Source of the DNA: JAPPHA01 sp964291635
Lineage (GTDB): Bacteria; Pseudomonadota; Alphaproteobacteria; Rhodobacterales; Rhodobacteraceae
Assembly (NCBI GenBank): GCA_964291635.2
Contig: OZ219905.1
Location: 868,001 to 932,000 of the forward strand
Direction: 5' to 3'
DNA: 64,000 nucleotides
The position numbers and the translations under genes were made by a program. Of the stretch, positions 35,461 to 44,084 are shown one piece after another. The stretch's first letter is position 1. Every line of letters begins with the position of its first letter. The notes beneath the pieces are model-generated. The model saw only the letters and a program-made list of their open reading frames with translations. It did not search any database and was not told the origin of the DNA.

Positions 35461-36485
35461 GCACGTCTTCCCGGAACCACACGCTCCGGATCGCCATTGC
35501 CGGTTTCGGCTGGTGGGGCCGCCATATCGCGAAGCGGCTGAAGGACCATTCAGGAATCACTGTTATCTCCGTGGTCGAACCGGTCGTGGAGGTGCATGCC
35601 GACATCCGTGCGCAGGGATTGGAACCTCTGGCGGACCTGGACGCTGTACTGGCGCGAAGCGACGTGGATGCAGTTGTGCTGACCACGCCGAATCCCGTCC
35701 ACGAGGAGCAGGTGATCGCCTGCGCCAGCGCCGGCAAGAATGTCTTTTGCGAAAAGCCCCTGGGGCTGACGGCGGCGAGCGCACGCCGCTCGGTAGCGGC
35801 GGTCGAGCAGGCAGGCGTTCAACTCGGCATCGGGCATGAGCGCCGTTTTGAACCCGCGATGGTCGCGTTGAAGACGGCTATCGAGACAGGCGCGCCTGGC
35901 ACGATCATGCACGCCGAGGCAGCCTTTTCGCATGATAAGCTGATCGGCGTGCCCAACGGCGACTGGCGCACATCCACGGCTGCCGCTCCAGCCGCGGGCA
36001 TGACCGGGATGGGTATTCACCTGACCGATCTCCTGATTTCGTTCTTCGGGCGGGTCGAAACAGTCCAGGCCATGACCGCGAGTCGCTCTCTGGGATGGGA
36101 GACCGGCGATGTCGTCACTGCCCAGCTTGGTTTCGAGGCTGGGATGACGGCAACGCTGTCGGCCATTCTGCACACCCCTCATTTCATCCGGATGCATGTC
36201 TTCGGGACCAGGCAGTGGATCGAGGTCCTGAACGAAAGCCACCCCGACACGCCCGGCGGCAAGGTGGACTATCTGGTATCGGAGACGGGCCAGGACATGG
36301 TGCGCCGGGAACTCCCGTGGGAGGACACGGTGATCCACAACCTCGAGGCCTTTTCCGCCGCAATCGCGGGCGCCGCAGAGTACCCGTTCACGCCGGAACA
36401 GATGGTCCACAATATCGAAGTGCTCGAAGCCATCGCGCGCTCGGCCGAGGATCGGCGCACCGTCGACATCGCCGAACTGGCATGA
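35457..36485 (+). CDS. Gfo/Idh/MocA-family NAD(P)-dependent oxidoreductase
   Basis: A 342-residue dehydrogenase with an N-terminal Rossmann fold (LRIAIAGFGWWGRHIAKRL, residues ~8-26), the diagnostic VFCEKPLGLTAASARR (~residues 97-112) and a C-terminal alpha/beta domain. Start is TTG at 35457 in a 4-base overlap with the flavin reductase stop; no ATG or GTG is usable nearby. Family members oxidise or reduce sugars, inositols, phthalates or biliverdin. The role in the monooxygenase cluster is unknown. Confidence 0.87.
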   Translation: MSTSSRNHTLRIAIAGFGWWGRHIAKRLKDHSGITVISVVEPVVEVHADIRAQGLEPLADLDAVLARSDVDAVVLTTPNPVHEEQVIACASAGKNVFCEKPLGLTAASARRSVAAVEQAGVQLGIGHERRFEPAMVALKTAIETGAPGTIMHAEAAFSHDKLIGVPNGDWRTSTAAAPAAGMTGMGIHLTDLLISFFGRVETVQAMTASRSLGWETGDVVTAQLGFEAGMTATLSAILHTPHFIRMHVFGTRQWIEVLNESHPDTPGGKVDYLVSETGQDMVRRELPWEDTVIHNLEAFSAAIAGAAEYPFTPEQMVHNIEVLEAIARSAEDRRTVDIAELA

Positions 36486-36515
36486 CGCCTTCGCATCCCT
36501 TGCCCTGCTTGATGG

Positions 36516-37085
36516 TTGCACCGAACGGCACGACAGGGCAAGGCGCTGACAACCCCGGAAGCAGAAGGTATTGTCGAACACCACGTGGGTCGCGGAACAT
36601 TCATGCGGATGCCGTTGTCCACCAACGGGAGGACCGACCGGTTCGTCATGCGCCTGACTGAAATCACAAGCCCCTGTGCCGCCACGATGGCGCGCTTGTC
36701 GCTTGAGCCCGAATTTGTCGGATATGCCGCGGTCCGCGCCGCCCGGCGTCACGTGTCCGTGGCCCGCCGCCTTGTCGAAGCCTTGCGATCGGCCGCCAAC
36801 TCGGCGAAATACGCGCAGCTCGTTTCGCGGCTGCATGAGTTGGTCGCAGTGGCCTCGGGCAATCCGCTTCTGACCGAGTTGCACCGGATCCTGAATGAGG
36901 TCAGGATTTCGGGCGTGTGGCCCAGGCTGAAACTTCCGCAGGATGGACCGCCGGCAGATTATCATGTCTTCGCCGAGCACGACGCAATCTTCTCGGCGAT
37001 TGAAAGCCGTGATCGCCGGGCCGCCCATGCGGCAATGCGCAGCCACCTGAAATCAGTCCTCGCGATGCATCTGAAGGACGACTAA
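36516..37085 (+). pseudogene. GntR-family (FadR/FCD) regulator lacking its DNA-binding helix-turn-helix
   Basis: The frame encodes only the end of a GntR wing (EAEGIVEHHVGRGTFMRMP) followed by a largely intact FCD ligand-binding domain (residues ~45-180, including LTELHRILNEVR and EHDAIFSAIESRDRRAAHAA). The recognition helices that should precede it (~55 residues) are absent: the upstream DNA belongs to the dehydrogenase gene end and a short junk stretch. The product could not bind DNA normally. It looks like a 5'-truncated remnant, though expression of the FCD domain alone is not excluded. Confidence 0.7.
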
Positions 37086-37088
37086 ACC

Positions 37089-37727
37089 GTGATCGACCTT
37101 TACACATGGACCACTCCGAACGGCCGCAAGGTCTCGATCATGCTCGAAGAGCTCGGCATCGACTACACCGTGCATGCCATCGACATCTCAAAGGGCGAGC
37201 AGTTCGCTCCCGAATTCCTGAGAGTCGCCCCCAACAACCGCATTCCTGCCATCAATGATCACGACACCGGCGTCCAGATGATGGAGTCCGGCGCGATCAT
37301 GCTCTACCTCGCCGAAAGATACGGCCGGTTCCTGCCTGAGGACGACGAGCGCTGGACCACGATCGAATGGCTGATGTGGCAAATGGGCGGTGTCGGCCCG
37401 ATGTTCGGACAGGTTCACCATTTCGTAAAGTTCAATCCCGGCAAATCAGCCTATTCGGAAGAGCGCTACGCGAACGAGGCAGCGCGCCTCTACGGTGTTC
37501 TGAACAAACGGCTGGAAGGGCGCAACTTCATCGCGGGCACGGGGCGTGGAGTGTATTCGATTGCCGACATGGCCACCTGGCCGTGGGTGTCCCGCTATGA
37601 CTGGCAGAAAATCGATCTGCACGAATTTCCCTATGTCCGCGACTGGTACGTGCGCATCGCCGAACGCCCCGCCGTGCAGCGCGGCTACCAGATTCCGAAG
37701 CATGTGAACGATGTCCCTCTGCCTTGA
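37089..37727 (+). CDS. Glutathione S-transferase-like protein (Nu class, YfcG/YghU type)
   Basis: A 212-residue protein from GTG at 37089. The thioredoxin-like N-terminal domain (IDLYTWTTPNGRKVSIMLEE) has the TTPNGRKV glutathione site typical of Nu-class disulfide-bond oxidoreductases; RVAPNNRIPAI and MESGAIMLYLAERYG complete it. The helical C-terminal domain includes FIAGTGRGVYSIADMATWPW. Likely uses glutathione to reduce a disulfide or conjugate an electrophile from the monooxygenase pathway; substrate not inferable. Confidence 0.88.
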   Translation: MIDLYTWTTPNGRKVSIMLEELGIDYTVHAIDISKGEQFAPEFLRVAPNNRIPAINDHDTGVQMMESGAIMLYLAERYGRFLPEDDERWTTIEWLMWQMGGVGPMFGQVHHFVKFNPGKSAYSEERYANEAARLYGVLNKRLEGRNFIAGTGRGVYSIADMATWPWVSRYDWQKIDLHEFPYVRDWYVRIAERPAVQRGYQIPKHVNDVPLP

Positions 37728-37741
37728 ACCGCCTATCGGCA

Positions 37742-37894
37742 GGTCTGCCGTGGAATGGTTGGCCGGCATCCACGCGTTTCGACAATCGCGATTGCAACCA
37801 GCTGTTGTCCATGGAGATGGACCTGTTGGCCGAACACGGCGAGGTCGTCCCGCTGCCGCCTGTTCCGTCGGAACTGATGAACGAGCTTGCATGA
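37742..37894 (+). pseudogene. Possible C-terminal remnant of a TRAP substrate-binding protein
   Basis: A 50-codon frame reads LPWNGWPASTRFDNRDCNQL, then LAEHGEVVPLPPVPSELMNE and a stop. The spacing of the WNGxP element and the late 'EHG-EVVPLP' resembles the last 50 residues of DctP-type proteins. It has no start and overlaps the beginning of the next TRAP binding-protein gene. Suggestive only. Confidence 0.3.
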
Positions 37895-38831
37895 GGATGC
37901 CTTGGCGCTCGAATTGAAATTCGGCGGCTACCAGGGGAACAGGTCCGTCCACACCCGTGGCGCACGCATTCTTGTCGATGCGGTTGCCGAGGAAACCAAT
38001 GGCGCGGTCTCGCTCGTCTTCGACGAAAACATCGCCGCGCGCGGTCAAAAGGCCACCGACCTGTTGTCGCTGACCGAAGACGGCGATCTGGACGGGTGTT
38101 ATTTTTGGTCGAGCTACCTGGCCGGGCGCGTGCCCGGACTCGGCCTCTTCGACCAGCACTTCGTCGTCCCTGACCGCCGTCGCGCCTACGCACTGCTCGA
38201 CGGGGCACTCGGGGATCGGTTGCGGTGCGAAGTGGCGGCGGCCACCGGGTACGAAGTGTTGGGCTACTGGGACAATGGTCTCCGCCACATCTCGAGCGCG
38301 GTCCCGATCAGGAGCCCGCGCGATTGCGCGAACCTGAAGATCCGCACACTTGCCAACGAGGATCATCAACGCGTCTTTCGCGCCCTTGGTTTTGACCCTG
38401 TGGTTATCGACGTGCGCGACCTGCCCGAGGCCGTGATGACAGGCCGGGTCGACGCGCAGGAGAACCCGCTCACGAACATCCTGAATTTCGGGATCCACAA
38501 GACCCACCGTCATATCCTCTTGACGCGGCACCTGCTTGGCGTGGTGCTTGTTCTTTTCAACGCCGAACGCCTCAAGGGCCTCGACCCCGGGATCCGCGCC
38601 GGTCTTCAGCGCGCCGTTGACCGGTCCTCCGTGGCACAGAGGCGGTTTGCCGAGGAAGACGACGTGATCTGTCGCGCCGAATTGCACCGCGAGGGGGTCG
38701 AGATCACCGAGCTCGACGACGACGCCCGCGAGATCTTCGCCCGAACGGTGCGCGCCGAAGTGGAAATCACCCGCAGCCGGCTTGCGACCGCGTTACGGGA
38801 GCTATTTGACAAGGAACTGCGCGCAGCCTGA
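37887..38831 (+). CDS. TRAP-type substrate-binding protein (DctP family) without a signal peptide
   Basis: The 314-residue frame has the DctP fold: LALELKFGGYQGNRSVHTRG at the N-terminus, a central IRSPRDCANLKIRTLANEDH and FDPVVIDVRDLPEAVMTGRV, then DAQENPLTNILNFGIHKTHR (the conserved ligand arginine region). It starts at TTG 37887 directly with the mature domain; no hydrophobic export signal precedes it, and a remnant of another protein lies where the signal should be. No TRAP membrane subunits adjoin it. It is probably N-terminally damaged and non-functional in transport. Confidence 0.7.
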   Translation: MHEDALALELKFGGYQGNRSVHTRGARILVDAVAEETNGAVSLVFDENIAARGQKATDLLSLTEDGDLDGCYFWSSYLAGRVPGLGLFDQHFVVPDRRRAYALLDGALGDRLRCEVAAATGYEVLGYWDNGLRHISSAVPIRSPRDCANLKIRTLANEDHQRVFRALGFDPVVIDVRDLPEAVMTGRVDAQENPLTNILNFGIHKTHRHILLTRHLLGVVLVLFNAERLKGLDPGIRAGLQRAVDRSSVAQRRFAEEDDVICRAELHREGVEITELDDDAREIFARTVRAEVEITRSRLATALRELFDKELRAA

Positions 38832-38868
38832 CACACACGATCATCCCACACGGGACCACTCCTGAAAC

Positions 38869-39598
38869 ATGAAGCTGCTCGCCTATTCGGTTCAGGGCGG
38901 TCGGCAAGGCGGGGTGCAGTTCATGGTGAACAGGGGACATGCGATCATCGGGCACGTGTTCTCGAACGGGTTCAGTGTCGTCAATTGCCAAGACCTGCGC
39001 AATCCCGAGCCGGTGGCCTATGTCCCTGCTCCGTTCAACACCTGGAACATCCGCCTGCAAGGCCACGAAGACCTGCTCACGGTTGTCGATGCCAGGCATG
39101 TTTGCGGCCGAGGAGGTTCAGGCCGAAGCCGAGCATTACCAAGGCAAGCCGGGCAAGCGTGCGTGGGGATACCGCCAACGATGCCTGGCACGACGGTGGT
39201 CTGGTCGTCACCGGCATCTCGGGCCTGTACGATCCCGAACTGATCATGGATCAATACTCGCCGCCGCCTTTTGGCGGCCGCACCCAAAAGGCCATGCGGA
39301 TCCCCGGCCGAAACCTGCTGGTCGTCGCGGACGAAGCCGTGCTCGACAATTGCACCGACGGGATCAAGCACATCTGGCTCTTCGACAATCGCGAGCCGTT
39401 GAATCCGGTCAATATCTCCACCGTGCCGATCCCGAATGAAGACGACGTTGTGCCATGGGGACGCATTTCGGCCTGCATGGCATCCACGAGTACCTGCCCG
39501 ACGGACTTGTGAGCGATCGGCTGATTTTTGCCTCACAGAAAAACGCCGGCGTGCGTGTCTGTCCAACGCTGGACAGGCCTGCGGAAAAGTACATCTGA
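38869..39598 (+). pseudogene. LVIVD-repeat (beta-propeller-like) protein gene, broken by frameshifts and deletion
   Basis: Successive frames restore one protein: MVNRGHAIIGHVFSNGFSVV, then LRNPEPVAYVPAPFNTWNIR (frame from 38869); MFAAEEVQAEAEHYQGKPGK (shift near 39100); DAWHDGGLVVTGISGL, then NLLVVADEAVLDNCTDGIKH and LFDNREPLNPVNIST (shift near 39170); HEYLPDGLVSDRLIFASQKN (shift near 39460). The family normally has several hundred residues; the central part between the second and third blocks is deleted. Function of intact relatives is unclear. Confidence 0.75.
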
Positions 39599-39701
39599 TC
39601 CTTACTGCCGATCGTATGGGCGTGCATGCCACCGGATCGGGAGTGGTCTGCCCGAACTTTGACGGTGCGCCCTGGATATCTCGGTCCCTGTACGCGACGA
39701 C

Positions 39702-41348
39702 TCAGTCTGACTGACCCGAAGTCTCGCGTGACGGCGTCTTGATATGGCCCGGAACCGTGTAACCGCCTTTCTCGAGTTCTTCCCGATTCCAGTAACCGAT
39801 CATGATGCCGGGCGGCTCCATGTCATCTGTCATCGCCTCGACCGTGTCAGGCGAGCACGTGATTCTTGCATGGTGTTCCCGGGCCCAGCGGAAATGTATT
39901 TCTTTCAGCCTGTTAACCTGTCCAGCATGTTCAGGATCCTCCCCGAGGTCGATCAGTTCGTCCGGATCGTTCGCCAGATCGAACAGCATCGGGCGAAACC
40001 CTTCCACGTGAATGTATTTCCAGCGGCCGTCGAAAACCATGACGAGGCGGGCGTCGCGCTGATCGACGCCGATCTCCCGCCTGGATTCGCGTGTCGCGTA
40101 GTCGTACTCGGAAAACACGAAACAACGCCATTCGGTATCGGCGCCGTGCAGCAGCGGCTTCAGCGAACGGCCTTCGAGAATATGCGGCTTATCCGGGCCG
40201 CCAAAGAACTCGAGAAACGTCGGCGCGAGATCAATCGCTTCCACGAGCTGTTCGGATACGCTGCCCCGACTTGTGTCGGCTTCCTTTCTCGGATCGAAAA
40301 CGATCAATGGCACCCGGGCCGAACAGTCGTAAAAAAGGTCCTTCTCGCCGATCCAGTGATCTCCGAGATTGTCGCCGTGATCGGAGCAAAACACGACCAT
40401 CGTGTCGTCGAACCGGCCGGTCTCCTCCAGGTAATCGAACAGCCGGCCGAGTTGGTCGTCGAGCTCGGAGATCAGCCCCATGTAGGTCGGCACGACGGCA
40501 TTCCTGATTTCATCCCGCGAAAAGCTCTTCGAGACTCTCATGTCCATCCATGCGCGCAGGAGCGGATGGCTCGATCGTTTCTCGGATTCACTCCGGTTGG
40601 GCGGTGGCACGTCCTCGACCGAGTACATGGAATGATAGGGGGCCGGTGCAAGATACGGCCAATGCGGCTTGATATAGCTGAGATGGCAAAGCCAGGGCGT
40701 TTCGCCCTGCTGTTCGATGAATTCGATCCCCCGGGTGGTGAGCCAGGCTGTTTCCGAGTGTTCTTTCGGCACCCTGGCCGGCAATCCTGCGTTTTCGAGC
40801 AGCCATCCCGAACGGAACTCCCCGTCAGGCCCGACGGCAGTATTAGCCCATTCCTCCCACGGATTGTCTCCGTCCATTCCGTGCGCGCGCAGGTACATGT
40901 CGTAGTCCTCCGCGTGCCGGCTCGGAAAGTCCGAATGGTTGGTTCCATCATCGCGAACGAAGACTTCGAAACCGCATTCGCTGACCAGCGCACCGATCAC
41001 GCTTTCGGGATCGATCCCCAAACGTGACATGCCCTCGCGGTCAGGGGTCATGTGGGTCTTGCCCACCAGGGCACATCTCACCCCGATCTCGCGCAAATGC
41101 TCGCCAATTGTCGGCTCTCCGACCCGGAGCGGGAATGCGTTCCACGTAGAGCCATGGCTGCGTACAAATCGTCCCGTGTAGTAGCTCATGCGGCTCGGGC
41201 CGCAGATTGGCGATTGCACATAGGCCCGGTTGAAACGTACCCCCATCGACGCGAGGCGGTCGATGTTCGGTGTCCTGATATGCCTGGCGCCATAGCAACC
41301 CAGGTAGTCCCAGCGTAGCTGGTCAGCCATGATCCAGAGAACATTCAT
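39702..41348 (-). CDS. Sulfatase-superfamily hydrolase (arylsulfatase/phosphonate monoester hydrolase-like)
   Basis: A 548-residue hydrolase. MNVLWIMADQLRWDYLGCYG supplies a metal-binding Asp; the formylglycine signature is SPICGPSRMSYYTGR with Cys49 to be converted to formylglycine. VVFCSDHGDNLGDHWIGEKD supplies the other metal ligands. The N-terminal wording is closest to phosphonate monoester hydrolases, which also cleave sulfate and phosphate esters. No signal peptide, so cytoplasmic. It overlaps the truncated SDR gene by 4 bases and is the last gene of the minus-strand arm of the IclR cluster. Confidence 0.88.
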   Translation of the reverse strand: MNVLWIMADQLRWDYLGCYGARHIRTPNIDRLASMGVRFNRAYVQSPICGPSRMSYYTGRFVRSHGSTWNAFPLRVGEPTIGEHLREIGVRCALVGKTHMTPDREGMSRLGIDPESVIGALVSECGFEVFVRDDGTNHSDFPSRHAEDYDMYLRAHGMDGDNPWEEWANTAVGPDGEFRSGWLLENAGLPARVPKEHSETAWLTTRGIEFIEQQGETPWLCHLSYIKPHWPYLAPAPYHSMYSVEDVPPPNRSESEKRSSHPLLRAWMDMRVSKSFSRDEIRNAVVPTYMGLISELDDQLGRLFDYLEETGRFDDTMVVFCSDHGDNLGDHWIGEKDLFYDCSARVPLIVFDPRKEADTSRGSVSEQLVEAIDLAPTFLEFFGGPDKPHILEGRSLKPLLHGADTEWRCFVFSEYDYATRESRREIGVDQRDARLVMVFDGRWKYIHVEGFRPMLFDLANDPDELIDLGEDPEHAGQVNRLKEIHFRWAREHHARITCSPDTVEAMTDDMEPPGIMIGYWNREELEKGGYTVPGHIKTPSRETSGQSD

Positions 41349-41821
41349 GGGTCGGCACCCTCGATTTCACGTGCGGCCCTTTCCGCGGGCCCGCATCCTC
41401 GAGCCGAACCGGGTACAGCGCGCATGATCGTCAGACCGGTCGCCGCACGGGCGATCAGCCAGCTTTGGGTGACGTTGGCATCGATGATCTCGCCAAAGGT
41501 CTTTGCCGGCATTTCGTCGATCAAGGCGACCTTGTTCATTCCGGATGCAACGACGAGTATGTCGAGCTGTCCGAATTCCGCCACCGTTCGTTCAACCATC
41601 CCGGCACAGGACTCCTCGGAATCGGGCCGGGCATTGATCCCGATGGCCGGTCCCGTGCACGCGGCGGAGATCTCCTCGACTTTCGCGAGGTTCCCGCCCG
41701 CAAGGGCGACCCTGCATCCTGCTCCGGACAGGCATCGTGCCGCCACCGCGCCGGATGCGCCGGTAATCAATGCTGCCTTCCCGGAAATATCGAAAAGCGA
41801 GAGAGGGTTTTCGGACTGCAT
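41345..41821 (-). pseudogene. Truncated short-chain dehydrogenase/reductase
   Basis: The 158-residue frame starts like an SDR (LFDISGKAALITGASGAVAA, RCLSGAGCRVALAGGNLAKV) and continues through LDILVVASGMNKVALIDEMP. The glycine motif is shortened (GASGAVAAR rather than GASGAIG-A) and the protein ends shortly after VTQSWLIARAATGLTIMRAV, before the catalytic YxxxK. Normal SDRs have ~250 residues. Downstream sequence passes straight into the sulfatase start. Most likely a deletion product; coupled to cupin by a 1-base overlap. Confidence 0.7.
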
Positions 41822-42180
41822 CAGCCTGACCCCGGTCTCTTGCCGCCCGGATAGCGCATGACGACGAGCATCTTGCAGACATTGTTGGAGCGGTTTTCGA
41901 TCAGACGAACTTCGTTCGGTGCAATTGTGCAGCTGTCCATCGCGCCGAGGACGGTCTCCTTTCCGCCAATGATGACAGTCATTTCACCTTCCAGCACGAC
42001 ATAGACCTTCTCGAAGGGCGTACTGTCGGGACCGGCGCCGCCACCCGGCAGAAACTGCGAAAACCCCACCCACTGGTTCTCCGGGCCACCATCCTCGAAC
42101 CCCTGCAGGCGCAATCCCGACACACCGCGATGGTTGGGGGCCTCGTAGGCTGCCGCATCCCCGAATCGCCTGACCAGCAT
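41821..42180 (-). CDS. Cupin-domain protein
   Basis: A 119-residue single-domain cupin. ATG at 42180 overlaps the stop of the cyclase gene (TGATG style). The beta-barrel shows LPGGGAGPDSTPFEKVYVVL and EGEMTVIIGGKE, then TVLGAMDSCTIAPNEVRLIE. Several usual metal-binding His positions are not His here, so it may be a non-metal or sensing/isomerase cupin. Part of the minus-strand arm downstream of the cyclase. Confidence 0.8.
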   Translation of the reverse strand: MLVRRFGDAAAYEAPNHRGVSGLRLQGFEDGGPENQWVGFSQFLPGGGAGPDSTPFEKVYVVLEGEMTVIIGGKETVLGAMDSCTIAPNEVRLIENRSNNVCKMLVVMRYPGGKRPGSG

Positions 42181-43022
42181 CAGAATGCCTCGCCGGGTTC
42201 GATCCGGTAAGTCTGCGCCTTGTCGACAATTGCGACGAGCCTGATGATGCATCCGTCGCCTCGATCCCAGTTCCACGGAAAAAAGGCAAAGGTGCACCTC
42301 TTTCCGGTCACGGCGTCAAGGTCTCCCCCGACATTTTCAATTCCGAGTATCCCGTTCGAAAACAGCTTGTTATGGACAGGCTCCCAGTCAGGGAAGTCCT
42401 CGTTCCAGTCGCGTCCGCCCGACCATTCGCGGTATTCCGCCTCGAGATGCGGGAGTATCGGTCCGTTGCGTTGCGGGCCGATCGCCGTCGCCAGAGGATG
42501 ATCGTTCGCCTGCGTGTCGTGACCGACGACCTTGATCCCTTTCTCGACCATCCAGTCAGCCGCTGACGGCACGAGGCCAGGGCAATACGGGAAGTAGTCG
42601 CCATCGTCGTATTGCCGGTTCCAACCCGTGTTGATGATCAGGACGTCATTCCTGCGGATGGCGTGGCCACAGGCGTTTTCGAGATCGTCACCCGTGATCG
42701 ATTCCCATTTCTGTTTGGGTATGGAAACGACGATCCCGGAGCCAAAGAAATGCGGTAACGGAACCTCGTCGATAAAGGGAGTGCCCTGAACAACGTGCGC
42801 CGGGGCGTCGACATGCGTGGTGACATGCATCGTGGTCGTGATCGTCTGCGACAGAACGCCGGACTTCGCCATGTAGTGTTTCCGCTCGATCTGGACATCG
42901 CGGAAATATGGCCAGTTCGGGCACTGAAACCCGTAGCGGTGACTGAGATTGTAGAACTCGAGCCCCATGTCATCGCTGGTGTTCTCCTGGAATTCTATGC
43001 CGCGGATCGTAATCGACACCAT
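42180..43022 (-). CDS. Cyclase-family metal hydrolase (kynurenine formamidase/isatin hydrolase-like)
   Basis: A 280-residue protein of family PF04199. The metal motif is MHVTTHVDAPAHVVQG (HxxTHxDxPxH, residues ~66-81). Other marks are RRNDVLIINTGWNRQYDDGD and GHDTQANDHPLA. The family hydrolyses amide bonds of cyclic or N-formyl compounds (isatin, N-formylkynurenine, other cyclic imides) with Mn or Zn. First gene of the minus-strand arm, divergent from the IclR gene across 143 bases that carry two palindromes. Confidence 0.87.
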   Translation of the reverse strand: MVSITIRGIEFQENTSDDMGLEFYNLSHRYGFQCPNWPYFRDVQIERKHYMAKSGVLSQTITTTMHVTTHVDAPAHVVQGTPFIDEVPLPHFFGSGIVVSIPKQKWESITGDDLENACGHAIRRNDVLIINTGWNRQYDDGDYFPYCPGLVPSAADWMVEKGIKVVGHDTQANDHPLATAIGPQRNGPILPHLEAEYREWSGGRDWNEDFPDWEPVHNKLFSNGILGIENVGGDLDAVTGKRCTFAFFPWNWDRGDGCIIRLVAIVDKAQTYRIEPGEAF

Positions 43023-43052
43023 CTCCTCCGGAATGTCAGGCCATGCTGGTTC

Positions 43053-43082
43053 GTATCATGATACAACTGTATCGCGATACAG
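43053..43082. promoter_or_regulatory. Twin palindromic operators between cyclase and IclR genes
   Basis: GTATCATGATAC (43053-43064) and CTGTATCGCGATACAG (43067-43082) are both perfect palindromes sharing GTATC-N2-GATAC; their centres are 16 bases apart. They lie 31 bases from the cyclase start and 84 bases from the IclR start. IclR regulators bind such short palindromes at divergent promoters. Binding by the adjacent IclR protein is inferred. Confidence 0.75.
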
Positions 43083-43165
43083 CCAAGTATTGATTCAACT
43101 GAACCCGAATGCTAAGCGCATACCGGTTCGGTTCCAGCAGCGACTGACATGTCGGGCGAGAGAAA

Positions 43166-43963
43166 ATGAACGAAAACCGGAAAACCCCTGGGGTCCAGGT
43201 GATATCCCGAGCAGCCGACATTCTTCGTTACCTCGGCCGGAGTCCCGAGGGCCAAAGTCTCGCCCAGATCGCCCACCAGGTCGAATTGCCCCGGTCCACC
43301 GTGCAACGAATTATTGGCGCCCTGACCCTGGAGGGGTTCGTCGCGCCGGAGAGGGCGAACGGCGGATTTCGACTCGGTCCGGGACTCCAGAGCCTGGCGA
43401 ATGCCTCGCGGGTTGGTCTTACCGACCGGCTGCGGCAGGCCATGAGGGCGATTTCGAATGGAACCGGGGAGACCGTTGACCTGGCAATGCTGAGAGGAAG
43501 CAGAATGCTGTTCATCGACCAGGTTGTCGGCACCCACAGGTTACGTGCGGTTTCCAGCATCGGTGAGACCTTTACATTGACCGATACCGCCAATGGAAAG
43601 GCGGCGCTGGCATGCCTGGAGAAACATGAGGCTGCCGACCTGATTGCGGCAGAGCTGGGAAATCCTGATTCCTCTTCCTCGCGAATGGCCGAAATCCTCG
43701 AAGACGTCGAAAAGGTGCGGTCCCGCGGACTGGCGTTCGACGAAAACGAGCACACCGAGGGGATCTGTGCAGTCGGGTTCGCGCTGCCTGACAGGAACGG
43801 CGATATCCTCGCCCTGTCCGTGCCGGTTCCGCATAACCGCTACTTCCAGGTCAAGGGTGATCTCGAGGAGACACTGGCATTCTGGAGGAGAAAGCTCGGC
43901 GACCCGGTTCCAGTGATTGAGACAAGCAGGACTGATCGACTTGGCCGTTTCCGATCAGATTGA
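43166..43963 (+). CDS. IclR-family transcriptional regulator
   Basis: A 265-residue regulator: N-terminal winged helix (VISRAADILRYLGRSPEGQS, then HQVELPRSTVQRIIGALTLE) and the C-terminal IclR effector domain (residues ~85-255) with RLRAVSSIGETFTLTDTANG, SRGLAFDENEHTEGICAVGF. ATG at 43166 has GAGAG upstream. Effectors of IclR proteins are usually small carboxylates. Position between the cyclase arm and the TRAP/hydantoinase arm suggests control of both. A degenerate copy of its 3' half lies near 56 kb. Confidence 0.92.
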   Translation: MNENRKTPGVQVISRAADILRYLGRSPEGQSLAQIAHQVELPRSTVQRIIGALTLEGFVAPERANGGFRLGPGLQSLANASRVGLTDRLRQAMRAISNGTGETVDLAMLRGSRMLFIDQVVGTHRLRAVSSIGETFTLTDTANGKAALACLEKHEAADLIAAELGNPDSSSSRMAEILEDVEKVRSRGLAFDENEHTEGICAVGFALPDRNGDILALSVPVPHNRYFQVKGDLEETLAFWRRKLGDPVPVIETSRTDRLGRFRSD

Positions 43964-44084
43964 ATCCGCACCGATGCGGTTCAGTCCCGGGAATTTACCT
44001 GTACCGACCGGGAACACCGATCGCGGCAGGTCTCAGGCCGCGGTGGCCGGTGCAAATGATCAAAACGGCGATGCCGGCAACAAG
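43526..44084 (+). repeat. Direct repeat copy A (IclR 3' half plus 120 bases)
   Basis: This 559-base stretch aligns end to end with 55913-56470 (558 bases) with only small indels; by eye most bases match. Shared landmarks include ACCGCCAATGGAAAGGC, GTCGAAAAGGT-CGGTCCCGC and, past the gene end, CCGACCGGGAACACCGAT. Copy A contains the intact coding sequence. Confidence 0.85.

Noticed and set aside
35550..37046. 498-codon frame antisense to the Gfo/Idh and GntR genes
   Set aside because: Antisense shadow; no recognisable domain or ribosome site.
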